Shown here: positions 1 through 7,360 of the stretch, piece by piece
Position numbering within the stretch: the stretch's first letter is position 1
How the letters are laid out: each line of letters opens with the position of its first letter
NCBI GenBank assembly: GCA_009780985.1
Contig: WQYZ01000015.1
Span: 1 to 41,534, forward strand
Direction: 5' to 3'
DNA: 41,534 nucleotides
Source: Oscillospiraceae bacterium
GTDB taxonomy: Bacteria > Bacillota > Clostridia > Oscillospirales > WRJC01
The notes under the pieces: model-generated
What the model saw: the letters and a program-made list of their open reading frames with translations, nothing else
Database searches by the model: none
What the model was told of the DNA's origin: nothing
Position numbers and translations under genes: made by a program

Positions 1-771
1 AAACAGGTTTCTCAGGATGTAAACGGCGACGGAAAATATACTATAGACGATTTATACGGGTATGTTACCGATACGCAGAATCAGGTGGACGAATATGTGG
101 CGGCGTTTGACGTCCCGGTAACCGTGAAAGGCGACGACGGACTTCCGAAGTTTGTTATACAGGACGCGAAATTCTCTGATGCATATACAAAACTTTACGA
201 TTTTATGTGCAATAACCTGTCGACCTTTGCGGGACCGGATCAGCCTGTAACTACTGATATATACAGTATGTACAGACCGATATTCCAGAATCAGCGCGCA
301 TTGATTTTGGCCGAATATCTCGGCAATTCTTCTCAGATGAGAAACTACGATTTCGATTTCGGCATACTTCCGTTTCCGAAATACGACGAAAGTCAGGAAA
401 AATACAGGACGATGCCTCAAAACGGCTATACAATGTTCTGTATTCCTACTACGGTTCAAAATACTCAGAAAGTCGGAGCGGTAATTGAAGCGTTGTCGGC
501 GGAAACCCGCAAGAGCGTCCTTCCCGCATTTTACGATGTGGCTTTAAAGACAAAATATGCCCGCGATGACGACAGCGCGGCAATGATTGACATAATCAGG
601 GACAGCATAAGTTATAATTTCGGCATGGAATATGTTGTTCCGCTTGGAGGTCCGCATTTGGAATGGAGAACCTTAATCACAGCCAAGAATCCGAATATTA
701 CATCAGACGTCGAAAAAAAGATGCCGACATTCCAGAAGAATCTCGAAAAAGTCTTGTCAGATTATGAATGA
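1..771 (+). CDS. Extracellular solute-binding protein (ABC importer), 3' part only
   Basis: The reading frame is open from the first base of the window, so this is the C-terminal ~256 residues of a longer protein. The listed ORF start at 85 is only an internal GTG. The segment begins with a calcium-loop-like stretch (DVNGDGKYTIDDLYG), common in clostridial family 1 sugar-binding lipoproteins. It continues with the usual C-lobe pattern: a GILPFPKYDESQ stretch, a hinge, and a C-terminal helix ending in QKNLEKVLSDYE. The protein would be a lipid-anchored receptor delivering a carbohydrate to an ABC permease encoded upstream of the window. The substrate cannot be told. It is convergent with hypE, with only 19 bases between the stop codons. 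Confidence 0.85.
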   Translation, partial: KQVSQDVNGDGKYTIDDLYGYVTDTQNQVDEYVAAFDVPVTVKGDDGLPKFVIQDAKFSDAYTKLYDFMCNNLSTFAGPDQPVTTDIYSMYRPIFQNQRALILAEYLGNSSQMRNYDFDFGILPFPKYDESQEKYRTMPQNGYTMFCIPTTVQNTQKVGAVIEALSAETRKSVLPAFYDVALKTKYARDDDSAAMIDIIRDSISYNFGMEYVVPLGGPHLEWRTLITAKNPNITSDVEKKMPTFQKNLEKVLSDYE

Positions 772-790
772 AATATTGTCGTTTTATATA

Positions 791-1786
791 TCAGCATATG
801 CGGGGTAAACCCTCGCCGGAAAGCGGCGGCAATTTTCTTTTGCCGCCTATTTTTGTGTTCAGCGCAACGCCGTTTCCCTCTGCAAAACGTCCAATCAATG
901 CGGCATTTTCTCCGTATCTGCTTCTTATTATTATGCCCAATGCTTCGTCTGCGAATTGTTCCGGCACAACAATCATCATTTTTCCCTCGTTGCCCATGTA
1001 TAACGGATCCAAGCCCAGAATTCTGCATAACCCGCGCACTTCATCCGAGACAGGCAAACTATTTTCGTCTATCCCGGCTGACAGACCGGCGGCGTTTGCG
1101 GCTTCGTTTAAAACAGTTGCAAGTCCTCCTCGCGTAACGTCTCTGATACAATGCACCGGAATTGCGCTGTTTACCAGCGCATTTACAATTTCAGTAATCG
1201 GCGCGGCATCGCTTTGTATATTATTTTGTATCCCCATGCGCTGGGATAAAATACAGGCGTGATGATCGCCAAGATTGCCGCTCACCAAAATCGCGTCCCC
1301 TGCAACTATGTTATACACGCTTGCGTTCCCCGCTATACCAACGCCCGCCGTATTGATATACAGTCCACCGCCATTGTTGTTATTACCATTTTCTATAACT
1401 TTTGTGTCGCCGGTGACAATCAAAACCCCCGCCTCGTCCGCCGCTTCGCGCATAGACCGCGCTGCGGCGTCAATTATATCTGTGTCCGTATTTTCTTCGA
1501 TAATAAAAGACGCGCTCAGATACAGCGGGTTTCCGCCTGTAGTCAATAAATCGTTCACTGTGCCGCATACGGATAATCTGCCTATGTTGCCTCCGGGAAA
1601 AAACAGCGGGTTTACCACAAAGCTGTCGGTCGTAAACGCAAGACGCTGACCGGATTGTAAATTTAACGGCAGTACAGCCGCGTCTTCCAAACGCGCGTAC
1701 TCGTTTTGAAAATACTTCATAAAAATAGATTCTATCAATTCCGAGGTCTCTGCTCCGCCGTTCCCGTGGCTTAACTTAATTTTCAT
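791..1786 (-). CDS. hypE: HypE, hydrogenase maturation carbamoyl dehydratase
   Basis: At 331 residues this is a normal-length HypE of the AIR synthase/PurM-like ATPase superfamily. HypE accepts a carbamoyl group from HypF on its C-terminal cysteine and dehydrates it to the thiocyanate that becomes the CN- ligands of the [NiFe] site. Visible signs are the N-terminal LSHGNGGAET, the ATP-binding region around TTDSFVVNPLFFPGG, the VTGDTKV motif, a central DVTRGGLATVLNE, and the diagnostic C-terminal PRIC with the reactive cysteine as the last residue. It is the last gene of the ech-hyp operon, starting 9 bases after the hypD stop, with an AGGTAG-type site ahead of the ATG. Confidence 0.96.
   Translation of the reverse strand: MKIKLSHGNGGAETSELIESIFMKYFQNEYARLEDAAVLPLNLQSGQRLAFTTDSFVVNPLFFPGGNIGRLSVCGTVNDLLTTGGNPLYLSASFIIEENTDTDIIDAAARSMREAADEAGVLIVTGDTKVIENGNNNNGGGLYINTAGVGIAGNASVYNIVAGDAILVSGNLGDHHACILSQRMGIQNNIQSDAAPITEIVNALVNSAIPVHCIRDVTRGGLATVLNEAANAAGLSAGIDENSLPVSDEVRGLCRILGLDPLYMGNEGKMMIVVPEQFADEALGIIIRSRYGENAALIGRFAEGNGVALNTKIGGKRKLPPLSGEGLPRIC
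825..854 (+). terminator. Possible intrinsic terminator for the solute-binding gene, lying inside the 3' end of hypE
   Basis: Read on the + strand, GGCGGCAA and TTGCCGCC form a perfect 8-bp stem around a 7-base loop (825-847). It is followed by TATTTTT, the layout of a Rho-independent terminator. It sits about 55 bases after the stop of the + strand gene and overlaps the last codons of convergent hypE. The stem could be a coding coincidence, but the T-rich tail is on the correct side for the + strand transcript. Confidence 0.4.
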
Positions 1787-1795
1787 AATTATATT

Positions 1796-2833
1796 TTAAC
1801 TACCTCTCTTCCAGATTCCGCAGGCTCCCTCGGACGACACCATACAGGCTCCCACTGGATTCTGCGGCGTGCAGACTGTTCCAAAAAGCGCGCACTCGTC
1901 AGGGGAATTTCTGCCTAACATAACGTCCGCGCAGCGGCAGCCGTCCGGCAGTGATTCGTTGGCAGGCGATTCGTCAATGAGACTGTCGGCAGAAAAACGT
2001 GCGTACTCGCTTTTTAATGCGTAGCCCGAATTTTTTATTTCGCCTATGCCGCGCCAGAACGAATTTATTTTTACAAAATATCTGTCCAAAAGTTCAAGAG
2101 CTTTTGTTTGCCCGCCTTCCGTTACGACAGAAGGATAAAGATTTTTTACCTCATGCCGCACGATTTCTATTTGCCGCACGATTTCATAGACTGCTGTTAA
2201 AATATGCTCGGCTTCGAATCCCGCTATGACAAAAGGCTTTTTATATTTTTTACAGAGCGGTTCATAAGCCGCGCTTCCAATAATCGCGCTGACGTGTCCC
2301 GGACATAAAAACGCGTCAATTTCCTCGCTGACACAGATATAATCCAATACTTCCGGCATTGTTTTCAAAGCTGTACAGAGAGTAACATTTTGAATATTTT
2401 CCACAATCAACGATTGTATTAACGCCGCGTAAACCGGCGCAGTGGTCTCAAATCCTACTGCGGCTACGACAAACCGGATTTCGGGATATTCTTTTGCAAG
2501 CGCGATAACTTCGAACGGCGAATACATCAGACGCACCTTTGCGCCCCGCGCTTTTGCGTCCGCGAGAGATAGATGACTGCCGGGCACTCTGAACATATCG
2601 CCGAAACTTAATACTTCTGCTTCTTTTGCATATTCAATCAGCGCGTCTATAACGGACGGCGGCGTTACGCATACCGGGCATCCCGGTCCTGATACGAGCT
2701 TGATATTGGGTGATATAAGCGTCCTGATACCGTTTTTAAAAATAGACGAGGTGTGAGTTCCGCACACCTCCATAATTTTTATTGCTTTCCCTGAATAATT
2801 TTGCAGATATCTTATAATTTCGTTAAGGTTCAT
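1796..2833 (-). CDS. hypD: HypD, Fe-S scaffold for assembly of Fe(CN)2CO
   Basis: This 345-residue protein carries the HypD signature motifs: MEVCGTHTSSIF near the N-terminus, the redox cysteine pair in GPGCPVCVTPP, VGFETTAPVYAAL in the middle, and a cysteine-rich C-terminus (CRCADVMLG ... CALFGTVCTP ... GACMVSSEGAC) that binds a [4Fe-4S] cluster. HypD works in the cytoplasm with HypC to hold the iron while the CN- and CO ligands are attached. Its ATG overlaps the end of hypC by 11 bases, and its AGAGGAA ribosome site lies inside hypC, which suggests translational coupling of the two partners. Confidence 0.96.
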   Translation of the reverse strand: MNLNEIIRYLQNYSGKAIKIMEVCGTHTSSIFKNGIRTLISPNIKLVSGPGCPVCVTPPSVIDALIEYAKEAEVLSFGDMFRVPGSHLSLADAKARGAKVRLMYSPFEVIALAKEYPEIRFVVAAVGFETTAPVYAALIQSLIVENIQNVTLCTALKTMPEVLDYICVSEEIDAFLCPGHVSAIIGSAAYEPLCKKYKKPFVIAGFEAEHILTAVYEIVRQIEIVRHEVKNLYPSVVTEGGQTKALELLDRYFVKINSFWRGIGEIKNSGYALKSEYARFSADSLIDESPANESLPDGCRCADVMLGRNSPDECALFGTVCTPQNPVGACMVSSEGACGIWKRGS

Positions 2834-3053
2834 GCGCAGATTCCTCTAATATTTTTAAAATATCCAGCATTTCCTCAGCCGGTTCTTTTTGCATAATCTC
2901 AATCGCACAGCCCGCGTGCACGAGCACGTAATCCCCGACTTTCGGCGACACGAGAGTTAAATTCACATCCATTTCGTTTCCCGAATATAAAACCTTGCCG
3001 GTACGGGCAGGTTCGTCAATTTCCAAAACTTCCATAGGCACCGCTATACACAT
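2823..3053 (-). CDS. hypC: HypC, small hydrogenase maturation chaperone
   Basis: The ORF track gives a longer frame (to 3341), but its first ~96 codons are a shadow of hypF. The real start is the ATG at 3053, giving a 76-residue protein beginning MCIAVP. The invariant Cys2 is the iron ligand of the HypC/HybG family. The body (VGDYVLVHAGCAIEIM) matches the OB-fold core of the family. HypC forms a complex with HypD and then carries the Fe(CN)2CO unit to the hydrogenase large subunit precursor, here EchE. It starts 14 bases after the hypF stop behind a GGAAAG ribosome site and overlaps hypD. Confidence 0.95.
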   Translation of the reverse strand: MCIAVPMEVLEIDEPARTGKVLYSGNEMDVNLTLVSPKVGDYVLVHAGCAIEIMQKEPAEEMLDILKILEESAHEP

Positions 3054-3067
3054 TTTTCTTTCCGGCG

Positions 3068-5335
3068 TTACACGCCATACCTCCTGATTCCAATATATGC
3101 CTGCCCTAACGCCAGCCCGCCGTCGTTCGGCGGAACTTTCTCGTTTGTAAAAACACTGAACCCTAACGCGGCAAGCCGTTTTATTACCATTTCTAATAAA
3201 AAAGCATTTTGAAACACCCCTCCTGAAAGGGCGACGTCTTGAATATTTTCTTCTCCGCGCATTTGTATGCACATTTGCTCTATCATATCGCAGACGGCAA
3301 TATGAAATCCGAGTGCTGCGCCCTGAGGTTTTGCGAGACATTTCTGAAAAATATCGCTATAATCCCAGATATGCGTGCCGTTTCCGATATTTGCAGTTGA
3401 CGTAAAGCTCATATTCACCGGCGTTACGCCGTATTTTGCCTCATATTCGGCGGCGTACTGCAGACGCACGGCGCACTCGCTTTCACAACCGTTGATTTGA
3501 CAAATCCCCAAAACCGACGCAACCGCGTCGAAAAGCCGTCCCATACTCGAGGTAAGAAATGTATTGATATTGTGGTCAAGAGCAGATTTTATTATAGACA
3601 TATCCGGTGTAATCCCCAACCCATATAAATAACACATCGCCGTTTTGGCGGCATCTTCGGATGCGCTGTCCGAGCCTAAGATTTTTGCATATTTTAAATG
3701 TCCCAAACGGCGGCAGTTATCTTCTTCACAGAGCAGAAATTCGCCGCCCCAAATATTCCCGTCTTCACCATAACCGCTACCGTCAAATGCCACGCCCAAC
3801 ACTTTTGAAAGTCTGTGCTCCGCCATAACAGACGCAATATGCGCGTGATGGTGAAACACTTTAACCAGCGGGAGATTGCGTTCATATGCGAATTTTTTCG
3901 CAAACTCTGAAGAAAAATAACGCGGGTGAGCGTCGCATATCACGGCTTCCGGCTGTATTGCGAACAAATTTTCAAAGTCAGATATTTCGCCTTCATACTG
4001 TCCGAATACTTCCGCGTTCTCTAAATCGCCGATATACTGGCTTAACGTAAAAACATTATTTTTCAACAGTCCAAACGCGGACTTTAAATCGCTTCCGGCG
4101 CACAGTAGAGACGAACTATGTCCTCCAGTGTTTTCCAGAAACACCGGCAGAGGAGTATATCCTCTTGCTCGGCGTATAAATCGCAGTTTGTGCGATACAA
4201 CTTGTAAAACGGAATCTTCGATAGTCCGCACAATCTCACGGTTATGATACAGAACGTTTATATTGCCATTTGAAAACTCGAAAATTGCTGATTCATCTTT
4301 GATAATAGGCGATGAACTGCGGTTTGCACTTGTCATAATCAAGCATGGAATTTCAGCCAATAAAAGCGCCTGTAAAGGCGTATACGGCAGAAAACAACCG
4401 CATCGCCCGTCAGCCTCGTTTAACACTTCGCGCGCGAACGGGTTATTTTTCATTTTCAACAGGATAATCGGACGCGCGGGAGAAATGAGAAGTGTTTCTT
4501 CTTCTGGCGTAATTTCGCAGATTTTACTAATATCGGAAGTATCCCTGAACATAACCGCAAAGGGCTTTTTCTCGCGCCCCTTCAAAAGACGCAAGCGGCG
4601 CACTGTTTCGGCGTCATACGGTGAACACGCTAAGTGATAACCGCCTATACCTTTTATTGCGACAATATCGCCGTTATGCAAATCTTTCACGGCTTCGTCA
4701 AAAGCCTCGCTGCCTCTATAAATATTGTCTGCGCGTTTATAAAACAATTCCGGTCCGCAGTGATTACAGCAGATGGTTTCGGCATGAAACCGTATGTTGT
4801 CCGGCGTTTTGTACTCGGTTGAACAATCGTCGCACATCGGGAATACGTTCATAGACGTATTGACGCGGTCATACGGAAACGCTTTCAGCGCGCTGAATCG
4901 CGGACCGCACACAGGGCAGTTATTGAAATAATGCCGTTTACGGCGAATATTATTGTCGTCGAAAATCTCGGCTCTGCAATTATCGCACAACGCCAAATCA
5001 GGCGAGAAAAAACTCAATTCCGATTGCGGATTTTCACTCTCCATGCTCTCCACTATAATGAAATCGTTTGCTGTAAAAAGTTCGATAGGTTCTATTGCAA
5101 TACTCTCTATAAATGATCCTGCAGGCTTATTTTTCTTTATGGTTTCGATAAAATCCGTGAAATCCAAAAATGAATCAGCGGCGGCTGAAATTCTCACTTC
5201 GCCTGCGACGTTTTTTACAGTCCCGCGTATGCCAAACTTTTTCGCCTCGCGGTAAACAAACGGACGGAATCCCACTCCCTGAACTATACCCTGTATGGTT
5301 ATTTTATAACAGACCTCGCCTTGTTGTTCAGCCAT
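3068..5335 (-). CDS. hypF: HypF, carbamoyltransferase of hydrogenase maturation
   Basis: Full-length HypF (755 residues) with all family domains in order. The N-terminal acylphosphatase domain has GIVQGVGFRPFVYREA (about residues 13-28). A zinc-finger region follows with CDNC, CPVCGPR, CDDC and CNHC pairs (about 118-193), then a YrdC-like domain (about 210-390) and a C-terminal Kae1/TobZ-like domain with VFHHHAHIASV, GVAFDGSGYGEDG and LSGGVFQN. HypF converts carbamoyl phosphate and ATP to carbamoyl-adenylate and passes the carbamoyl group to HypE. The ATG overlaps the end of hypB by 37 bases, with a GAGGTGG ribosome site inside hypB, so the two are probably translationally coupled. Confidence 0.96.
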   Translation of the reverse strand: MAEQQGEVCYKITIQGIVQGVGFRPFVYREAKKFGIRGTVKNVAGEVRISAAADSFLDFTDFIETIKKNKPAGSFIESIAIEPIELFTANDFIIVESMESENPQSELSFFSPDLALCDNCRAEIFDDNNIRRKRHYFNNCPVCGPRFSALKAFPYDRVNTSMNVFPMCDDCSTEYKTPDNIRFHAETICCNHCGPELFYKRADNIYRGSEAFDEAVKDLHNGDIVAIKGIGGYHLACSPYDAETVRRLRLLKGREKKPFAVMFRDTSDISKICEITPEEETLLISPARPIILLKMKNNPFAREVLNEADGRCGCFLPYTPLQALLLAEIPCLIMTSANRSSSPIIKDESAIFEFSNGNINVLYHNREIVRTIEDSVLQVVSHKLRFIRRARGYTPLPVFLENTGGHSSSLLCAGSDLKSAFGLLKNNVFTLSQYIGDLENAEVFGQYEGEISDFENLFAIQPEAVICDAHPRYFSSEFAKKFAYERNLPLVKVFHHHAHIASVMAEHRLSKVLGVAFDGSGYGEDGNIWGGEFLLCEEDNCRRLGHLKYAKILGSDSASEDAAKTAMCYLYGLGITPDMSIIKSALDHNINTFLTSSMGRLFDAVASVLGICQINGCESECAVRLQYAAEYEAKYGVTPVNMSFTSTANIGNGTHIWDYSDIFQKCLAKPQGAALGFHIAVCDMIEQMCIQMRGEENIQDVALSGGVFQNAFLLEMVIKRLAALGFSVFTNEKVPPNDGGLALGQAYIGIRRYGV

Positions 5336-5964
5336 TCTGCCACCTCGTCAACTCCCTGCTCAGTTTTCCCGGAGACTTTAAAAACCGGCGCGGACGGATT
5401 TAATTTTTTTACGCCGCTTATAAAAAATTCCCAGTCGAAATCTATATAATTGCTCAAATCGTATTTATTCAGCAGAATTAAGTTAGCTTTTTCAAAGGCA
5501 AGCGGGTATTTGTACGGTTTGTCGCTTCCCTCAGTTATTGAAGAAATTAACAGTTTAATATGCTCGCCAATCATAAATTCGGCAGGACAAACCAAATTGC
5601 CGATGTTTTCGATAAACAAAAAACCGTTCTTAAAGTCTGTGCCGTCAAACGCGTTCTCAACAACAGGCGCATCCAAGTGACACGCTCCTCCGGTGTTAAT
5701 CTGCACGGTTTTTATACCGAGCGTTTCCAATTTCTTTGCGTCTATATCAGACTCAATATCTCCCTCAATCACATATACGGGCGCATTGATTTTTTCGATA
5801 ATTTTTATAAGCAATGACGTTTTCCCCGCGCCGGGCGCGCCCATTATATTAGTGCAGAAAATATTCCGTTCGCTCAGACGTTTGTTAAATTCAGCCGCCG
5901 ATTTTTCATTTTTGCTGTAGATAGATTCCATTACTTCTATTTTTTTTGTGATTATTTCGCTCAT
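5299..5964 (-). CDS. hypB: HypB, GTPase for nickel delivery
   Basis: SIMIBI-class G protein of the HypB/UreG family. It has a P-loop (GAPGAGKTS), an acidic switch (EGDIESDIDA), the metal-site segment GGACHLDAPVV with Cys and His, ENIGNLVCPAE, and a guanine-specificity NKYD. The ORF track extends to 6045, but I choose the ATG at 5964: an AGAGGAA ribosome site lies just upstream and MSEIITKKIEVMES aligns with usual HypB N-termini. This gives 221 residues. The N-terminal CxxCGC nickel site and the His-rich stretch of some HypBs are both absent. HypB works with HypA to insert Ni into EchE. It is separated from hypA by the methyltransferase-like gene. Confidence 0.94.
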   Translation of the reverse strand: MSEIITKKIEVMESIYSKNEKSAAEFNKRLSERNIFCTNIMGAPGAGKTSLLIKIIEKINAPVYVIEGDIESDIDAKKLETLGIKTVQINTGGACHLDAPVVENAFDGTDFKNGFLFIENIGNLVCPAEFMIGEHIKLLISSITEGSDKPYKYPLAFEKANLILLNKYDLSNYIDFDWEFFISGVKKLNPSAPVFKVSGKTEQGVDEVAEWLNNKARSVIK

Positions 5965-6004
5965 TGATTCCTCTTTGCGGGCGACCACATAAGATCGCCC
6001 CTGC

Positions 6005-6664
6005 TTATTTTGAGATAAAATCCAATCGGATAAATTGTTTTCCATTCGGTAAGTCGTATATAACCCGATTAAAACCCGAAAATCCGTTTTTATCCATTGA
6101 TGTTACAATCAAATCTTCATTTTCCTCTTCTCTCTGATCGACGATAATGTCAAAGACATGTTCAAATCCCGATCCTTGTGAAACAACAACCCCGTCTGGA
6201 TTTATTTGTATAACGCAAGAAACAATTTGCCCATGTTTCGGCAGACCAGCCATAATTTTTATGAAATTATCAAGGTGTATATGCTTGATTAATAAATTTG
6301 CAATAATCAAATCACATTCAGAAAGAATTTCGATAGATTCATTCGTATCTATCATTAAATCCAATAAAAAAAGATTTAATCTCGATTGTATGTCATGATA
6401 ACGCGACTTACATTCATTTAGAAAAGCTTCGTTTATATCAATGCCAATTACTTTAGCGATTTTACACGAAATGACATGCTCCAATCCATTTCCATTAGTA
6501 ATTCCTAATATTGCGACGCAAGAATTTGAACGATACTCCTGCGGAAGTAGTTCAAACTGCTCTTTAAATATCCGATTAAGCATTTGCGTTTGTTCTACTT
6601 TGGGGTGCGACATATGCGCGTCATAATCATTAGATGTAATGCTCCGCCAAGCGTTATCTTTCAT
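6005..6664 (-). CDS. Class I SAM-dependent methyltransferase-like protein inside the hyp operon
   Basis: A 219-residue protein with a Rossmann-type SAM-binding pattern: VAILGITNGNGLEHV (motif I, glycine loop) followed by KVIGIDINEAFL (motif II, acidic residue for the ribose) and CDLIIANLLIKHIHLD (motif IV region). The substrate is unknown. I prefer the ATG at 6664 over the TTG at 6670 in the track because GAGGG lies 7 bases upstream. It sits 16 bases after hypA and 40 bases before hypB on the same strand, so it is very probably co-transcribed with the hydrogenase genes. It is visibly more A+T rich than the genes around it, which suggests late insertion. It is not one of the canonical Hyp factors. 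Confidence 0.75.
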   Translation of the reverse strand: MKDNAWRSITSNDYDAHMSHPKVEQTQMLNRIFKEQFELLPQEYRSNSCVAILGITNGNGLEHVISCKIAKVIGIDINEAFLNECKSRYHDIQSRLNLFLLDLMIDTNESIEILSECDLIIANLLIKHIHLDNFIKIMAGLPKHGQIVSCVIQINPDGVVVSQGSGFEHVFDIIVDQREEENEDLIVTSMDKNGFSGFNRVIYDLPNGKQFIRLDFISK

Positions 6665-6680
6665 AAACAATCCCTCTATC

Positions 6681-7013
6681 TCAATCTTCTACCTCGATAT
6701 GTTTTATATAAAACTCCCTGCCGATTTCCGTCGGTTCGCCCTCGCCGCCGCAGGGACATTCAAACGAAAACGGCTTGCGCTCAAAAAGCGCGCCGCAAGT
6801 GTTACACTTTAGCATCGGCTTAACAGTTTCTATTTCCACAGCCGCTCCTTCGCAGATTGTATTTTCGGCGATTATGTCGAAGTACAGCCGTATACATTCG
6901 CCTACAACGTCCGACGATTCGCCTATAACCAACACGATTTTATTAACGGGTTTACCGTCGGCGTATCTTTCAGCCGTTTCAATTATGCTTTGCGTGATTC
7001 CGTATTCATGCAC
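6681..7013 (-). CDS. hypA: HypA, nickel metallochaperone
   Basis: A 110-residue HypA/HybF-family protein. It begins MHEYGIT with the conserved His2 that ligates nickel; the start codon is GTG and overlaps the end of echF by 8 bases. The zinc-binding part has a normal CNTC pair, but the second pair reads ECPCGG, a CxC rather than the usual CxxC. HypA passes Ni to the large subunit precursor together with HypB. The DVVGECIRLYFDII segment matches the family core. The coding overlap with the last ech gene ties maturation to synthesis of the structural subunits. Confidence 0.93.
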   Translation of the reverse strand: MHEYGITQSIIETAERYADGKPVNKIVLVIGESSDVVGECIRLYFDIIAENTICEGAAVEIETVKPMLKCNTCGALFERKPFSFECPCGGEGEPTEIGREFYIKHIEVED

Positions 7014-7347
7014 CGGGCGTCACTTTATCTTTCGTCCGTTCATCTGAAGCGGGAGTGAGGTCCGGCTGCAGATGCAGGCACTTTTTCGGACACACTTCAG
7101 TGCACGCGCCGCATACGATACACTGAAACCTCGCAATTTCCCACTCTTTATTCTCTTTGCTTACGGTTATTGCATGGGTCGGGCACTTTCTGCCGCAAAT
7201 GCCGCAGAAAATACAATCGTTGATATCTATATGAAGATGTCCGCGCACCAACGGGTCTTTGGGCATCGGTTCAAACGGATATTTAAGCGTCGCCTCTTTT
7301 TTAAAAAGACTTGATAAAATTATTTTTGCAATCGGTAAAAAGCCCAT
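7006..7347 (-). CDS. echF: EchF, polyferredoxin-type subunit of Ech hydrogenase
   Basis: A 113-residue subunit of the NuoI/EchF type with two [4Fe-4S] motifs, CIFCGICGRKCP and CIVCGACTEVCP (about residues 45-86). It would be the entry point for electrons from soluble ferredoxin and hand them to the proximal cluster in EchC. The N-terminal LPIAKIILSSLFKK is a short membrane-facing helix typical of this subunit. It starts 13 bases after the echE stop and its end overlaps hypA. The last gene of the ech block is the expected position. Confidence 0.94.
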   Translation of the reverse strand: MGFLPIAKIILSSLFKKEATLKYPFEPMPKDPLVRGHLHIDINDCIFCGICGRKCPTHAITVSKENKEWEIARFQCIVCGACTEVCPKKCLHLQPDLTPASDERTKDKVTPGA

Positions 7348-7360
7348 TTAACCGTCCCCC

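Noticed and set aside
768-1649. Overlapping + strand ORFs opposite hypE
   Set aside because: They are shadows of a clear hypE gene, with no recognisable domain.
2823-3341. 172-residue ORF as one protein
   Set aside because: Its first part is a basic, Arg-rich shadow of hypF. The true gene is the 76-residue HypC starting at 3053.
5299-6045. HypB with a 27-residue N-terminal extension
   Set aside because: The extension overlaps the end of the methyltransferase gene, has no ribosome site, and the ATG at 5964 is preceded by AGAGGAA.
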